Source: an uncultured Clostridia bacterium (GTDB taxonomy: Bacteria; Bacillota; Clostridia; Christensenellales; Christensenellaceae). From it: 64,000 nt of DNA. The position numbers were made by a program, and so were the translations under genes. Of the stretch, positions 54,224 through 62,606 are shown piece by piece. Position 1 is the stretch's first letter, and the number at the start of each line of letters is the position of its first letter. Location: assembly GCA_944347775.1 (NCBI GenBank), contig CALVMT010000091.1, positions 47,335 through 111,334 of the forward strand, read 5' to 3'. Under the pieces are notes generated by a model that worked only from the letters and a program-made list of their open reading frames with translations, did no database searches and was not told where the DNA came from.

Positions 54224-54246
54224 GAGGGGGGTTCCCCTCTCTTTTT
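54222..54246 (+). terminator. Terminator after the small protein
   Basis: GAGAGGGG (54222-54229) pairs with CCCCTCTC (54234-54241), then TTTTT. Confidence 0.85.
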
Positions 54247-54505
54247 ATATTGCTTATACAAAATAAATAGGAAATTAGCAAAAGAGTATAATATTTTATA
54301 AAGCATAGAATTTGGTATACGCGATTTTAGTTATTTTCGATTTTCTTTTAAATCAAAAAACAACCAATTATTTTTATAAATGGCTGTCTGGCTGTATATT
54401 TAGATTTCATTTGAGAAATTTTTTGAAGAGTAGGATGTTTGATTTGTTAGCCTACAAGAGGTTGGGTTGTTTTTCAAGATTTAAATTGCTGGGCGCTGTC
54501 CGCTT

Positions 54506-54922
54506 TTATTTATATATTTTTATATATTCAAAAAGCATTGTATAGGGCTTTTCACCTTTGTTCATAGCAAAAGCAAACGGTTTGTTCTGCTCTTTTGAGA
54601 TATACTCGAGGAGATAGCTATTCTCTTTGGTGAAAAAAATTGTATTTAAATTATACGGGTTATTCGCTTCCAGTGTTAAAAATAGGATATCACTAGGAGA
54701 AATAACATCCTTTACGCCGGAAATATTTTTAAAAAAATGTCTGCAATTTCAGAATACACTATGAGTATATCGAGAGACGATGGCATAACAGTAATATCTG
54801 AAGTATCCACATATCGCTGCTCTTTTCCCGAACAGCTGGTGCATGTGTTTTTTAACGCTGCTGTTGGGCTTATTTTTAGATGAGCCTTAAGCGTTGGGAG
54901 TATGCGCTGTGTCTATCGACAT
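54506..54922 (-). pseudogene. Decayed gene of unknown family
   Basis: On the minus strand a coding-like sequence of ~138 codons is spread over three frames. From 54922: MSIDTA, then after a shift 'RILPTLKAHLKISPTAALKN', CTSCSGKEQRYVDTSDI, 'PSSLDILIVYSEIADIF', then after a second shift in a seven-T run (seven As on the plus strand) 'KNISGVKDVISPSDILFLTL' down to a stop at 54506. Amino acid composition is natural throughout. I do not recognise the family. The rest of the 54247-55087 gap is AT-rich and holds nothing else I can support. Confidence 0.5.
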
Positions 54923-55087
54923 CTTATATCTCTAAAGCTGTCGATCATCTCTTTATATCTAAAAAATTTGATTTATTTTGAATATGTTATTTCTAAACAT
55001 TTTTATATAAAAATTGCCGCAACAGCAAATATATAGTAGAATGGAGATAAATAAAAAATCTATTTTTTAAGGAGAGCGTAAACTCTG

Positions 55088-55798
55088 ATGAAACGAAGTG
55101 AAATTAACGAAATAATCAAAAACGCAATCTCTTTTATTGACTCTTTCCAGTTTGCTCTGCCGCCTTTTGCACTTTGGTCGCCAGATGATTGGAAGAAAAA
55201 AGGACCAGAATGCGACGAAATCCGCGATAACATGCTGGGATGGGATATTACTGATTACGGGCTTGGACGTTTTTCCGATATCGGCCTTGTATTAATTACA
55301 ATCCGAAATGGCAATCAGAATAATTCGTATTATCAAAAGCCCTATGCTGAAAAAATATTGATTAGTCAGGAAAAACAAGTTTGTCCGATGCACTTTCATT
55401 GGAAAAAAATGGAGGATATCATTAACCGTGGCGGTGGTATATTGATGATGCAATTATATAATTCTACACCAACAGAAGAGTTGGATATGTTAAATCCAGT
55501 GCATGTTGTGTCAGACGGTATCGCTCTGACTATCCCAGCCGGTACAATATTAGAGCTAAAACCCGGTCAAAGTGTCACACTGACTCCAGGAATGTATCAT
55601 GCATTTTGGGCGAAGGAAGGTTGCGGTCCGGTTCTTATCGGAGAAGTAAGCCAATGTAACGATGATAATACAGACAACCGCTTTTTAGATCCTATCGATC
55701 GTTTCCCGGAAATTACTGAAGATGAACCCGCGCTGCGTTTATTGTGTACAGAATATCCAAAAGCATTTTCTGCAAAAACTGTTTCGGAAATTGAATAG
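55088..55798 (+). CDS. D-lyxose/D-mannose isomerase
   Basis: 236 aa, cupin-type sugar isomerase (D-lyxose ketol-isomerase family). Metal ligands: H-x-H and Glu in CPMHFHWKKMEDIINRGGG, and the later His in TPGMYHAFW. N-terminal 'SFQFALPPFALWSPDDW' and 'NMLGWDITDYG' match the family. It interconverts D-lyxose/D-xylulose or D-mannose/D-fructose. No sugar transporter or kinase is next to it. GGAGAG precedes the ATG. It looks like a lone acquired metabolic gene between decayed sequences. Confidence 0.9.
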   Translation: MKRSEINEIIKNAISFIDSFQFALPPFALWSPDDWKKKGPECDEIRDNMLGWDITDYGLGRFSDIGLVLITIRNGNQNNSYYQKPYAEKILISQEKQVCPMHFHWKKMEDIINRGGGILMMQLYNSTPTEELDMLNPVHVVSDGIALTIPAGTILELKPGQSVTLTPGMYHAFWAKEGCGPVLIGEVSQCNDDNTDNRFLDPIDRFPEITEDEPALRLLCTEYPKAFSAKTVSEIE

Positions 55799-55830
55799 TG
55801 ATTCTATTTCATATCAAATAAAAAAGATAG

Positions 55831-55858
55831 AAAAGGATGTAAAAAATACATCCTTTTT
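55831..55858. terminator. Bidirectional terminator
   Basis: AAAAGGATGTA (55831-55841) pairs with TACATCCTTTT (55847-55857), with T run. Serves the isomerase gene and the convergent carD gene. Confidence 0.85.
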
Positions 55859-55920
55859 TCATTGCTTTTCCTAATTACTTTTCCGATCTGAGTTTTTTTG
55901 AAGAACAATTTTTCTACAAT

Positions 55921-56439
55921 TTAGTTTTCGTTTTTATGATTTACAAGTAGTAAATCCCTTTCTATCATTTCCTTTTCAACACCTAGTGCTACTGCAAGTT
56001 CGCCACAAAGCAATTCTTCTGCTCTATTTTCATATAATCTGTCGGTTTGACAAAGCTTCCTGCCTCCCTTTTCCATATTAGCCCGCTTATGATAAATATA
56101 AGAAAGCAATCGCAATATATCCATAACCTCTCCCGAAGCCAATAGTGATTTATAGTAATTCGGCAATTCCCTTTGTTCAAGTTGAGGTATTTGTGTACTA
56201 AACTTTTTTAACAGTTCAGGAATTTGTTCAAGTAATTTTCGCGCATATTCTTTTCCTAAAATTGGGCGCATCAATACTTTTGCATTAATCGGAATAAAAA
56301 TAGTTTCACTTCCATAAACAGGCTCTAACGTATAATATTCTTGACCTGAATCCATACCAGACAATTGCGGATCTCCGATTGCCGTTACTTTACATACACC
56401 ACTTTTGCCATACATAATATAGGATCCAACCTCAAACAT
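55921..56439 (-). CDS. CarD family transcriptional regulator
   Basis: 172 aa. N-terminal CarD/TRCF RNA-polymerase-interacting Tudor-like domain (MFEVGSYIMYGKSGVCKVTAIG, EYYTLEPVYGSETIFIPINA) and a helical C-terminal domain. CarD-type proteins bind the RNAP beta subunit and stabilise open complexes. ATG 56439 follows GGAGGTG; an upstream in-frame ATG at 56460 overlaps that site and is less likely. Unlike YdeB/CdnL of some bacteria, its target genes are unknown. Confidence 0.88.
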   Translation of the reverse strand: MFEVGSYIMYGKSGVCKVTAIGDPQLSGMDSGQEYYTLEPVYGSETIFIPINAKVLMRPILGKEYARKLLEQIPELLKKFSTQIPQLEQRELPNYYKSLLASGEVMDILRLLSYIYHKRANMEKGGRKLCQTDRLYENRAEELLCGELAVALGVEKEMIERDLLLVNHKNEN

Positions 56440-56460
56440 ATACGCTTCACCTCCATACAA

Positions 56461-57952
56461 CTTTTTCCATTTATTGTATTATAGCACATTTTTTGGTTTT
56501 ATGTAAGAGGTTGTTTGTACAAAAATTTAATTAAACCCGATAAAAATTCTATAAAATGAGTTTATTTATAGAATAAAAAGGTACCTATATTTTACCTCAT
56601 TCTTTATATTTAACAAAAAAAAATTGTAATACTCTATTTAAACAAAAACAAAATATCTTATAAACAACTTTTATGAATTGGATATTATTCAAAAAAGAAA
56701 GGGTCTGTGGCAGATCTTTTCGCCATGACATCCTTGAGAGGCATTATTATTTACCTGTATGTCAGACAGGAGGGGTGCCATTGGGTTAAAAGTAGTAAGT
56801 ACAGAGCCTTGCCGACATACTCGTGACAGCTTTTACTAAGTCGCCTGTATTATTCCGCTGTGCTGCGAAAGGAAGCCACAAATAAAGTGCAGAAATCTTT
56901 AAGAAGACAGGAGATTTATTTTTACTTATTGATAGTGGGCTTTAAAAATATTAGATTTGAACGAGCAAAAATTTTAATGAATAACGGGAAAAAGTTAGAA
57001 ATAATATTACAAGAGTTATAATGAGCTTCCCTTTATTCTTAGTGTAGAAAAAGTATTTGCGGCGCTTGGGCTTTCTCAATTGAGTGCGTACAAGCTGTTT
57101 CGTTCGAACGACTTCCCGAGTATGCGGGTGGATAAACGACTGATAGCCAGCAAAAACAACTTTATCGGACGGATTGCAAACAGTCGAGAGGTGCGGCACG
57201 AGTAATATAAAGGAAAAGATATTTAACACTATGGACGTAAAAAACCTTATGAATATCAAATTGTCACCGATACATGACATGGTAGGTGACGTCATGGTTA
57301 CCAAGTTGTACGTTCTCGTAGCTAAGTCGCTTTGTGGTAAGCCTACGTATTAATGTGGTGTTCTGTATATCTTTTTGGAAGGATACTGCCAAGCGTATTT
57401 GCAAGCGCTTTATACAGATGAACAAAGAGGTACTCAAAAATCTGCATTTTACCTCTTATGCGCCAAAGCTGAACGAAGGACTGCTAGGGGAGCTGTACAA
57501 CTTTTTAGGAACAGCCCGATGTAAAACTGGTCGCGATCGACACGCTGCTAAAAATAAACAGAGAGGTAAATGCTGAGCAAGGAAAGCTTTGCGCTATCGA
57601 TGACAACGTCCTGTCTTAGTTCAAAATTGTTGCAGATGAATTTCGCATGATGCATCCCTTACGAAAAAGCAAAATAGGCAGCATACTTGCCTATATATAG
57701 GGCACAAGCAAATAGAAACACACGTATTAATTAAAATCAAGGTTTTAATAGCTGTGTTTTTGATCATAATTATTTTATTCTCGTTTATGATCTATTGTCT
57801 TAGTTAGTACCTGAATATATTACGTTGTTTGGCAACTCGTTCATTAGTTGCTACAATCGGATTTGTTTGTTTTTCATGCAGATATTATAATGTGAACTAT
57901 AATCAAGTTGGTCAGTTGTGTCAATATATATATTAGATGAGGTATATACACG
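56461..57952. other. Gene-poor decayed mobile-element region
   Basis: 1.5 kb with no intact gene. Besides the excisionase remnant, a 33-codon frame at 57518-57619 (DVKLVAIDTLLKINREV) resembles the Walker B strand of RepA-like AAA ATPases of mobile elements, but this match is weak. Base composition from 56700 to 57620 is less AT-rich than the flanks, in line with imported DNA. 56461-56690 and 57640-57950 are AT-rich with nothing further visible. Confidence 0.45.
57005..57205 (+). pseudogene. Excisionase/HTH_17-type DNA-binding protein remnant
   Basis: Open frame of ~66 codons with no start codon. It reads NELPFILSVEKVFAALG, then LSAYKLFRSNDFPSMRVDKR, matching the excisionase-family helix-turn-helix pattern 'LSVEEVAxxLGISxxTAYxLxRSxDFPSIRVGKR'. 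Proteins of this type come from Tn916-like and other integrative elements. The missing start and flanking stops suggest decay. Confidence 0.6.
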
Positions 57953-58930
57953 ATGAAGAAAAATTTATTTTTATTTTCTATTCTCTTGTTAATGTTATTT
58001 TTGTTTGTTGGATGTACTTCGGTAGATGATCCAGATCTATTCACGCACATTACCATTGGCCAGGAGTATTCAGAATCTGTTTCCTGGCTAAAGGCGAATC
58101 ATCTAGAATATACTGAAAGCATATCTCCAGAAGGATATGTGCATGATAAAGAAATACAAATTGAACAAGATGGGATCAATTATCGTTTTCTGTACTATGT
58201 GTCTCCGGTAGATCTTCCCAATAAGCAGGTATATCGGCTTGGTTTTATAGACTACACCAAACCTTCTTCCGCTTCTGAAATAAAAGACGCGATTTCTGGA
58301 TTTTCGCAACCATCTTGGTATGATGACGAAAATCTTCCTTATTATGAAAAGAAAGAAGATGGCGTATACCAGACTTTATGCGTCTTATCTGATAAATCGA
58401 TACGAAAATGCCTTTCTATCTTTCCCCTCGATGCAATCCCTCTTTATCCTTACGCAGATTTAAATGGTGGAGCGTTTAATCGTGCGCTTCCATTAGAACT
58501 AAAGTTAAAAAACGAAGGGGCCTCTGCTGTGATATATGACTATTATTCACTTGATGATTTGCAACAATCTATTGCGTCGCTAGGAGATGATTTTAATAAA
58601 GCAGTTTTGATAGCCAACGAAAAATGGATAACTTCTGATAATTTTATTTGCGAAACTGACGATGGCCAATTTTATTACTTTGTAGATAGCAAAACCGGTA
58701 GAATCGAAATACGGCTTAAAAATTTGGAATTTGAGATAAATGGAACGCAAATTTTAAATTATGATGATATGGTCTCTCTGCTTGGATATCCGCATGATCT
58801 TTCTTACTCCAAAAGTAACGGATATAAGGCTATTTATGACGGTTCCGCTAGCGAATATAGTTATTATAAACTAACGATTTTTTTGAATACAGATCTAAAG
58901 CCTATTCAAATGGAACTTGAAATTTCTTAA
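57953..58930 (+). CDS. Lipoprotein of unknown function
   Basis: 325 aa with a clear lipoprotein signal: MKKNL, a Leu/Phe-rich core and lipobox LFVG-C at residue 21. The rest is a secreted, aromatic- and acid-rich protein with no family I recognise. It has an N-terminal 'ITIGQEYSESVSWLKANHLEY' repeat-like helix, as in SmpA/BamE- or DUF-type small folds, and a similar 'YDDMVSLLGYPHDLSYSKSNG' near the C-terminus. Start ATG 57953 has no good Shine-Dalgarno sequence. It sits alone between two decayed stretches. Confidence 0.6.
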   Translation: MKKNLFLFSILLLMLFLFVGCTSVDDPDLFTHITIGQEYSESVSWLKANHLEYTESISPEGYVHDKEIQIEQDGINYRFLYYVSPVDLPNKQVYRLGFIDYTKPSSASEIKDAISGFSQPSWYDDENLPYYEKKEDGVYQTLCVLSDKSIRKCLSIFPLDAIPLYPYADLNGGAFNRALPLELKLKNEGASAVIYDYYSLDDLQQSIASLGDDFNKAVLIANEKWITSDNFICETDDGQFYYFVDSKTGRIEIRLKNLEFEINGTQILNYDDMVSLLGYPHDLSYSKSNGYKAIYDGSASEYSYYKLTIFLNTDLKPIQMELEIS

Positions 58931-58992
58931 AAGAAGTTTAGTAATCAACCCCTTTCTAGCTGCTATAGTTCTAACAGCACCAAAGCCGACGA

Positions 58993-59605
58993 TTACGCAT
59001 GACCTTTGATATATGTATAATCCCGGATTAGTTCATGCACTTCTTGGATATTTTTTTGATTTAAAATTTTTGACATATTACCTTTAATTGTCAAAATCTT
59101 ATTACCATCACAATTTTTTCGTACCAATCCGATGTGACTTACCGACCTGCCAGCAAGCAGCATCCTTGTAAAGGAAATAAATGCAGTCTCCTTTACGCGG
59201 AAGATATTCAGACACAATTGTTCTAGAGGCATTTTTGCGAATAAACTATTTTTTCAGTGTAGGTACCCTTTGGAACTAAAATATCCATAATCCCAACTTT
59301 ATTTACACACCATGCAAAACAGTTAAACCATGCAGCTCTTTTACTTTCGTATTATGTGCCATATTTACTATACCCTTTTTCGTGTGAATATCCAACTTCT
59401 GCTGTTGCGGCCTGGATGAGTCTATCAAAGATTGTGCCTCTAGAAGCAGAGTTTAATCCGTCTATATATTGAAATGCATAATTTTTATTTTTAGTCTATC
59501 TACCCGTTACGGCAGGAAGATTTTGACAAGCAGCTTCGTAGATTTCATTCAAAGATATATTGGCAAGAAATCCGTTTCGTCTATTCTGATGGGCTTGCTA
59601 TCAAT
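58993..59605 (-). pseudogene. CHAP-domain hydrolase, decayed
   Basis: Read on the minus strand, the pieces 'GFLANISLNEIYEAACQNLPAVTG', 'FDRLIQAATAEVGYSHEKGYSKYGT' then an in-frame TAA (59359-59361), 'AWFNCFAWCVNKVGIMDILVPKGTY', and in another frame 'GRSVSHIGLVRKNCDGNKILTIKGNMS' follow the order of a CHAP amidase: EVGYxEK, KYG, the Cys in AWC, SHIGLV with the His, and TIEGN-like block. The gene is broken by stops and frameshifts, and TIEGN is TIKGN. The 79-aa open frame at 58993-59232 is only its 3' end. Confidence 0.7.
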
Positions 59606-59650
59606 GTGTAACAAGAAAAATGCATAAAACTTTAGTTGTTTTTTACAAAA

Positions 59651-59686
59651 CAAAAAACCCAGAAAATGCATGTTTTTTGGGTTTTT
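59651..59686 (-). terminator. Terminator of the tRNA-Arg gene
   Basis: AAAAAACCCA (59652-59661) pairs with TGGGTTTTTT (59678-59687). On the minus strand it directly follows the tRNA and ends in T's. Confidence 0.75.
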
Positions 59687-59763
59687 TGGCGTACCCGGGA
59701 GGATTTGAACCTCTGGCCTTTGGAGTCGGAGTCCAACGCTCTATCCAGCTGAGCTACGGGTAC
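59687..59763 (-). tRNA. tRNA-Arg (anticodon CCG), CCA encoded
   Basis: On the minus strand a 77-base cloverleaf: acceptor GTACCCG/CGGGTAC, D arm GCTC/GAGC, anticodon arm TTGGA-CTCCGAC-TCCAA with anticodon CCG (codon CGG, Arg), T arm AGAGG-TTCAAAT-CCTCC, then G-CCA. Confidence 0.96.
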
Positions 59764-59786
59764 ATATTTGATTGTATGGTGGATAA

Positions 59787-59834
59787 GCCTTTGGAGTCGA
59801 ACTTCTACACTCTATCCACATGAGCTGTAAGCAC
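59787..59834 (-). repeat. Partial, degenerate copy of the tRNA-Arg 5' half
   Basis: GCCTTTGGAGTCG, TCTATCCA and TGAGCT recur here in the same order as in the tRNA gene 23 bases away, with mismatches between. The copy covers the anticodon arm to the 5' acceptor end. It is either a dying tandem tRNA gene or a scar of integration. Confidence 0.65.
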
Positions 59835-59992
59835 TAGCAAACAATAATTGCTTTTTCAGTATACACCCATATTAATGCAAAATCAAGAAAACATAGATAC
59901 TTTCTTGGAAAAGAGATGACGTGGCGCAGGAAAAAGAGTATAGTATAAGAGTATAATATGGGTAAAAGAATGCAGGTAAAGGAGTTTTTTTC

Positions 59993-61732
59993 TTGATTAA
60001 CGGAAGTACAAATGGAATAAAACAGCACATTTTGGATGAGATGGATCTCATTTATGAACATCGGTGCGCCTCCGATGAATTTATCAGTCAAACCCTGGTT
60101 AATTATTTGGAAAAATATACTGGTTTATTAAAAAGGGAAATTTCAATATATCTTTCTAGAGCAGGGAAAGTGATTGACGTTTCTGTCGGAGATGTTGATC
60201 ACGTAAGTTTGCCCTATGTTCGAAAGCGCAGAGGATTGCAAGGGCTTTCTGGTGTTCGGTGTATTCATACGCATCCCGGGGGCTCCTCTTGTCTGTCATC
60301 TGTTGATATTGCAACACTACTGTCGGCACGCTTAGATTCTATGGCTGCATTGGCGGTCAGAGATGGTAAAGCACAAAGTTTACAGGCGGGTTTTATCGGA
60401 GAAACATTAACTGAGCCGTTTGTTTACGGTCCATATCCCGTATATCGTTTGCCTAATGCATTTTTTATGCAAGAAATTGAACGGGCAACGGCTCGTGTAG
60501 CAAGACTCGTACGACTTCAGGATACGCATTTAAAAAAGGAAAGAGCAATTTTAGTGGGTGTTGGAGCAAAGGCAAGTGAAATGCAGGAACTTGCTATGCT
60601 TGCTGATACTGCGGGAGCTGAAGTTGTCGGCCAGATATTGCAGGCTAAAGTGAACAGTGATTCCTCATTTTATGTCGGGAGAGGAAAGCTAAAAGAACTA
60701 TTACTTGAAATTTCTGCTTTAGAAGCGGATATGATCATTGTAAATGATGAGTTGAGCGCAATTCAAACACGAAACCTGGAAGAACAATTGGGAACTAAGG
60801 TAATTGATCGGACGGTTTTAATTTTGGATATTTTTGCGCGTCATGCAAAAACTAGGGAAGGTAAATTGCAAGTTGAACTTGCTCAGTTAAAATATAATCT
60901 TCCCCGGCTGATGGGATCCGGACTGGCTCTCTCCAGGCAGGGCGCTGGAATTGGCACGCGCGGCCCCGGCGAGACAAAACTGGAATCCGATCGTCGTCGT
61001 ATTCACCGTCGTATTTTTGAACTGGAAAAAGAAATTGATCAGTTAGGTGTACAAAGAAAACTTCGTAGAGAGCAGCGGGAAAAAAATCAAATAAAGGAAG
61101 TTGCTCTGGTTGGCTACACGAATGCAGGAAAAACAAGCCTGCTTAATGCTCTTGCAGATACAGAGCAATATGCTGAAAACAAATTGTTTGCAACGCTGGA
61201 TCCTGTTACCCGTAAGGTGATGCTGCCTTCCGGAAAAGAAATTTTACTGACTGATACGGTAGGCTTTGTCAGTAAACTGCCTCATGAGCTTGTCAGTGCA
61301 TTCCGTTCTACATTAGAAGAGGCAACAAGAGCAGATTTGTTGTTAGAGATCGCAGACGCTTCAAACCCGGAAAACACTGAACAAAGGCAGGTTGTTCAGG
61401 AAGTTTTGCATGGTCTAAATGCTTTAGATAAGCCGATGATTCATGTTTATAATAAGGCGGATCTTCTTTCTGCACAGCCATTGCTGATGCCCCCAAATTC
61501 GTATTATGTTTCAGCAAAAACAAAACAAGGGCTTAATGAATTGTTAGAGGCGATTGATGCAGCGCTACGACCAAAAATGGTAGAAATTACTCTCAAGTTA
61601 GGTTATCATGAAGGGGCTAAATTATCACAATTGCAGAAATATGCAGAAAAAATTGATATTAAGTATGACGAGAAATATATGCATATTAATGCCGTATTGC
61701 CAGAGGATGCAGCACGCCGAATTTTTGGCTGA
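59993..61732 (+). CDS. hflX: GTPase HflX with an N-terminal JAMM-like domain
   Basis: 579 aa. The C-terminal ~400 residues are a normal HflX ribosome-splitting GTPase: GRGKLKELL, GTRGPGETKLESDRRRI, G1 GYTNAGKTS near residue 373, DTVGFVSKLPHELV, NKADL. The N-terminal ~180 residues are an extra domain containing H92-T-H94-x7-S102-x-x-D105 (CIHTHPGGSSCLSSVD), exactly the JAMM/MPN+ metal motif, with Glu49 (REISIYL) as possible fourth element. Longer HflX proteins of this kind appear in other Clostridia. Start is TTG 59993 with AAAGGAG upstream. Confidence 0.92.
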   Translation: MINGSTNGIKQHILDEMDLIYEHRCASDEFISQTLVNYLEKYTGLLKREISIYLSRAGKVIDVSVGDVDHVSLPYVRKRRGLQGLSGVRCIHTHPGGSSCLSSVDIATLLSARLDSMAALAVRDGKAQSLQAGFIGETLTEPFVYGPYPVYRLPNAFFMQEIERATARVARLVRLQDTHLKKERAILVGVGAKASEMQELAMLADTAGAEVVGQILQAKVNSDSSFYVGRGKLKELLLEISALEADMIIVNDELSAIQTRNLEEQLGTKVIDRTVLILDIFARHAKTREGKLQVELAQLKYNLPRLMGSGLALSRQGAGIGTRGPGETKLESDRRRIHRRIFELEKEIDQLGVQRKLRREQREKNQIKEVALVGYTNAGKTSLLNALADTEQYAENKLFATLDPVTRKVMLPSGKEILLTDTVGFVSKLPHELVSAFRSTLEEATRADLLLEIADASNPENTEQRQVVQEVLHGLNALDKPMIHVYNKADLLSAQPLLMPPNSYYVSAKTKQGLNELLEAIDAALRPKMVEITLKLGYHEGAKLSQLQKYAEKIDIKYDEKYMHINAVLPEDAARRIFG

Positions 61733-61765
61733 GACGTTCGGCGTGCCATAAAAATAATAGAAGGC

Positions 61766-62521
61766 TCAGACAATTAATTTTCCCCAAAAAATAACCGTTT
61801 CGTTTTTTACTGTAAGGGAATCTTGGTCGGTCCAGTTGTCAATTAATTTCCACAATGCTTTTGTATACGCTGCATAACGAGGGTCATTCGGATCAGGCGC
61901 ATAAGAAGAGGATAAACTGCGCTCAATAAATTTTTCTTTATGATAATGTAAGGGAAATAAAAATGATTCCCGGTGTAGTTCCTGACCGAAAAAGGCAGGC
62001 ATTTCCCGTTCGGTTTTTTCCAGTCCATGCCTCAGAGAAGAAAAACCGGGGCAGAATTCTTGACACAAAAGGTGCTGAGCGCGGGTTAACGGGTCCTCAG
62101 GATCTCGCGCATTGAGCAAGATACAAACGATCCCTTCTTTTTTTAAAAGACGTTGGCATTCCTGACGGAACAGATTGGCATTAAACCAGTGAAAGGCCGA
62201 AGCAACTGTTATTGTGGTAAACATATGTGATTTCAATCCCGTGTGTTCGGCAGAAGCAGGAACAGAATGGAACAATGTGTTATTTGCAAACCGGAGTTCT
62301 GCTTTTGCGCGCATTTGTGGATTTGGCTCAACGCAATAGGTAACAATCTTTCTGTTAAGAAGTTGCTGTGAGAAAATCCCTGTTCCGGAACCGATATCCG
62401 CAACAATAGCGCTTGGGGGGAGTATGTGTTCAAAAATGAAATTGATTGCGTCCGGTGCATAACCTGGGCGTGCACGGTGATAATGATCGGCGCGTTGATT
62501 AAATAATTGTTCGTTTGCCAT
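61766..62521 (-). CDS. Class I SAM-dependent methyltransferase
   Basis: 251 aa. SAM motif I VADIGSGTGIFSQQLL, motif II-like VEPNPQM, and FTTITVASAFHWF, as in ubiE/trans-aconitate-type methyltransferases that act on small molecules. Substrate unknown. ATG 62521 (GAGG upstream, long spacing) is used because the frame further upstream, to 62806, overlaps glyS. It follows glyS after a terminator. Confidence 0.85.
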   Translation of the reverse strand: MANEQLFNQRADHYHRARPGYAPDAINFIFEHILPPSAIVADIGSGTGIFSQQLLNRKIVTYCVEPNPQMRAKAELRFANNTLFHSVPASAEHTGLKSHMFTTITVASAFHWFNANLFRQECQRLLKKEGIVCILLNARDPEDPLTRAQHLLCQEFCPGFSSLRHGLEKTEREMPAFFGQELHRESFLFPLHYHKEKFIERSLSSSYAPDPNDPRYAAYTKALWKLIDNWTDQDSLTVKNETVIFWGKLIV

Positions 62522-62573
62522 ATTAATTATAATATCCTCATAATAGAATAGATGGTTATTGAGTGAGATGATA

Positions 62574-62602
62574 AAAACCCGGAAATATTTTATCCGGGTT
62601 TT
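62574..62602 (-). terminator. Terminator after glyS
   Basis: AAAACCCGGA (62574-62583) pairs with TCCGGGTTTT (62593-62602), T/A runs on both sides. Confidence 0.85.
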
Positions 62603-62606
62603 ATGC

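Noticed and set aside
54312-54545. 77-aa open frame as a gene
   Set aside because: No ribosome binding site and it overlaps the 3' end of the minus-strand pseudogene; aromatic-rich sequence typical of AT-rich noise.
57334-57576. 80-aa open frame as a gene
   Set aside because: No ribosome binding site, unnatural composition, and neighbouring frames look equally coding-like; treated as part of the decayed region.
61712-61746. 10-bp stem overlapping the hflX stop codon as a terminator
   Set aside because: The arms GCACGCCGAA/TTCGGCGTGC are perfect, but no T tract follows; function unclear, so not listed as a terminator.
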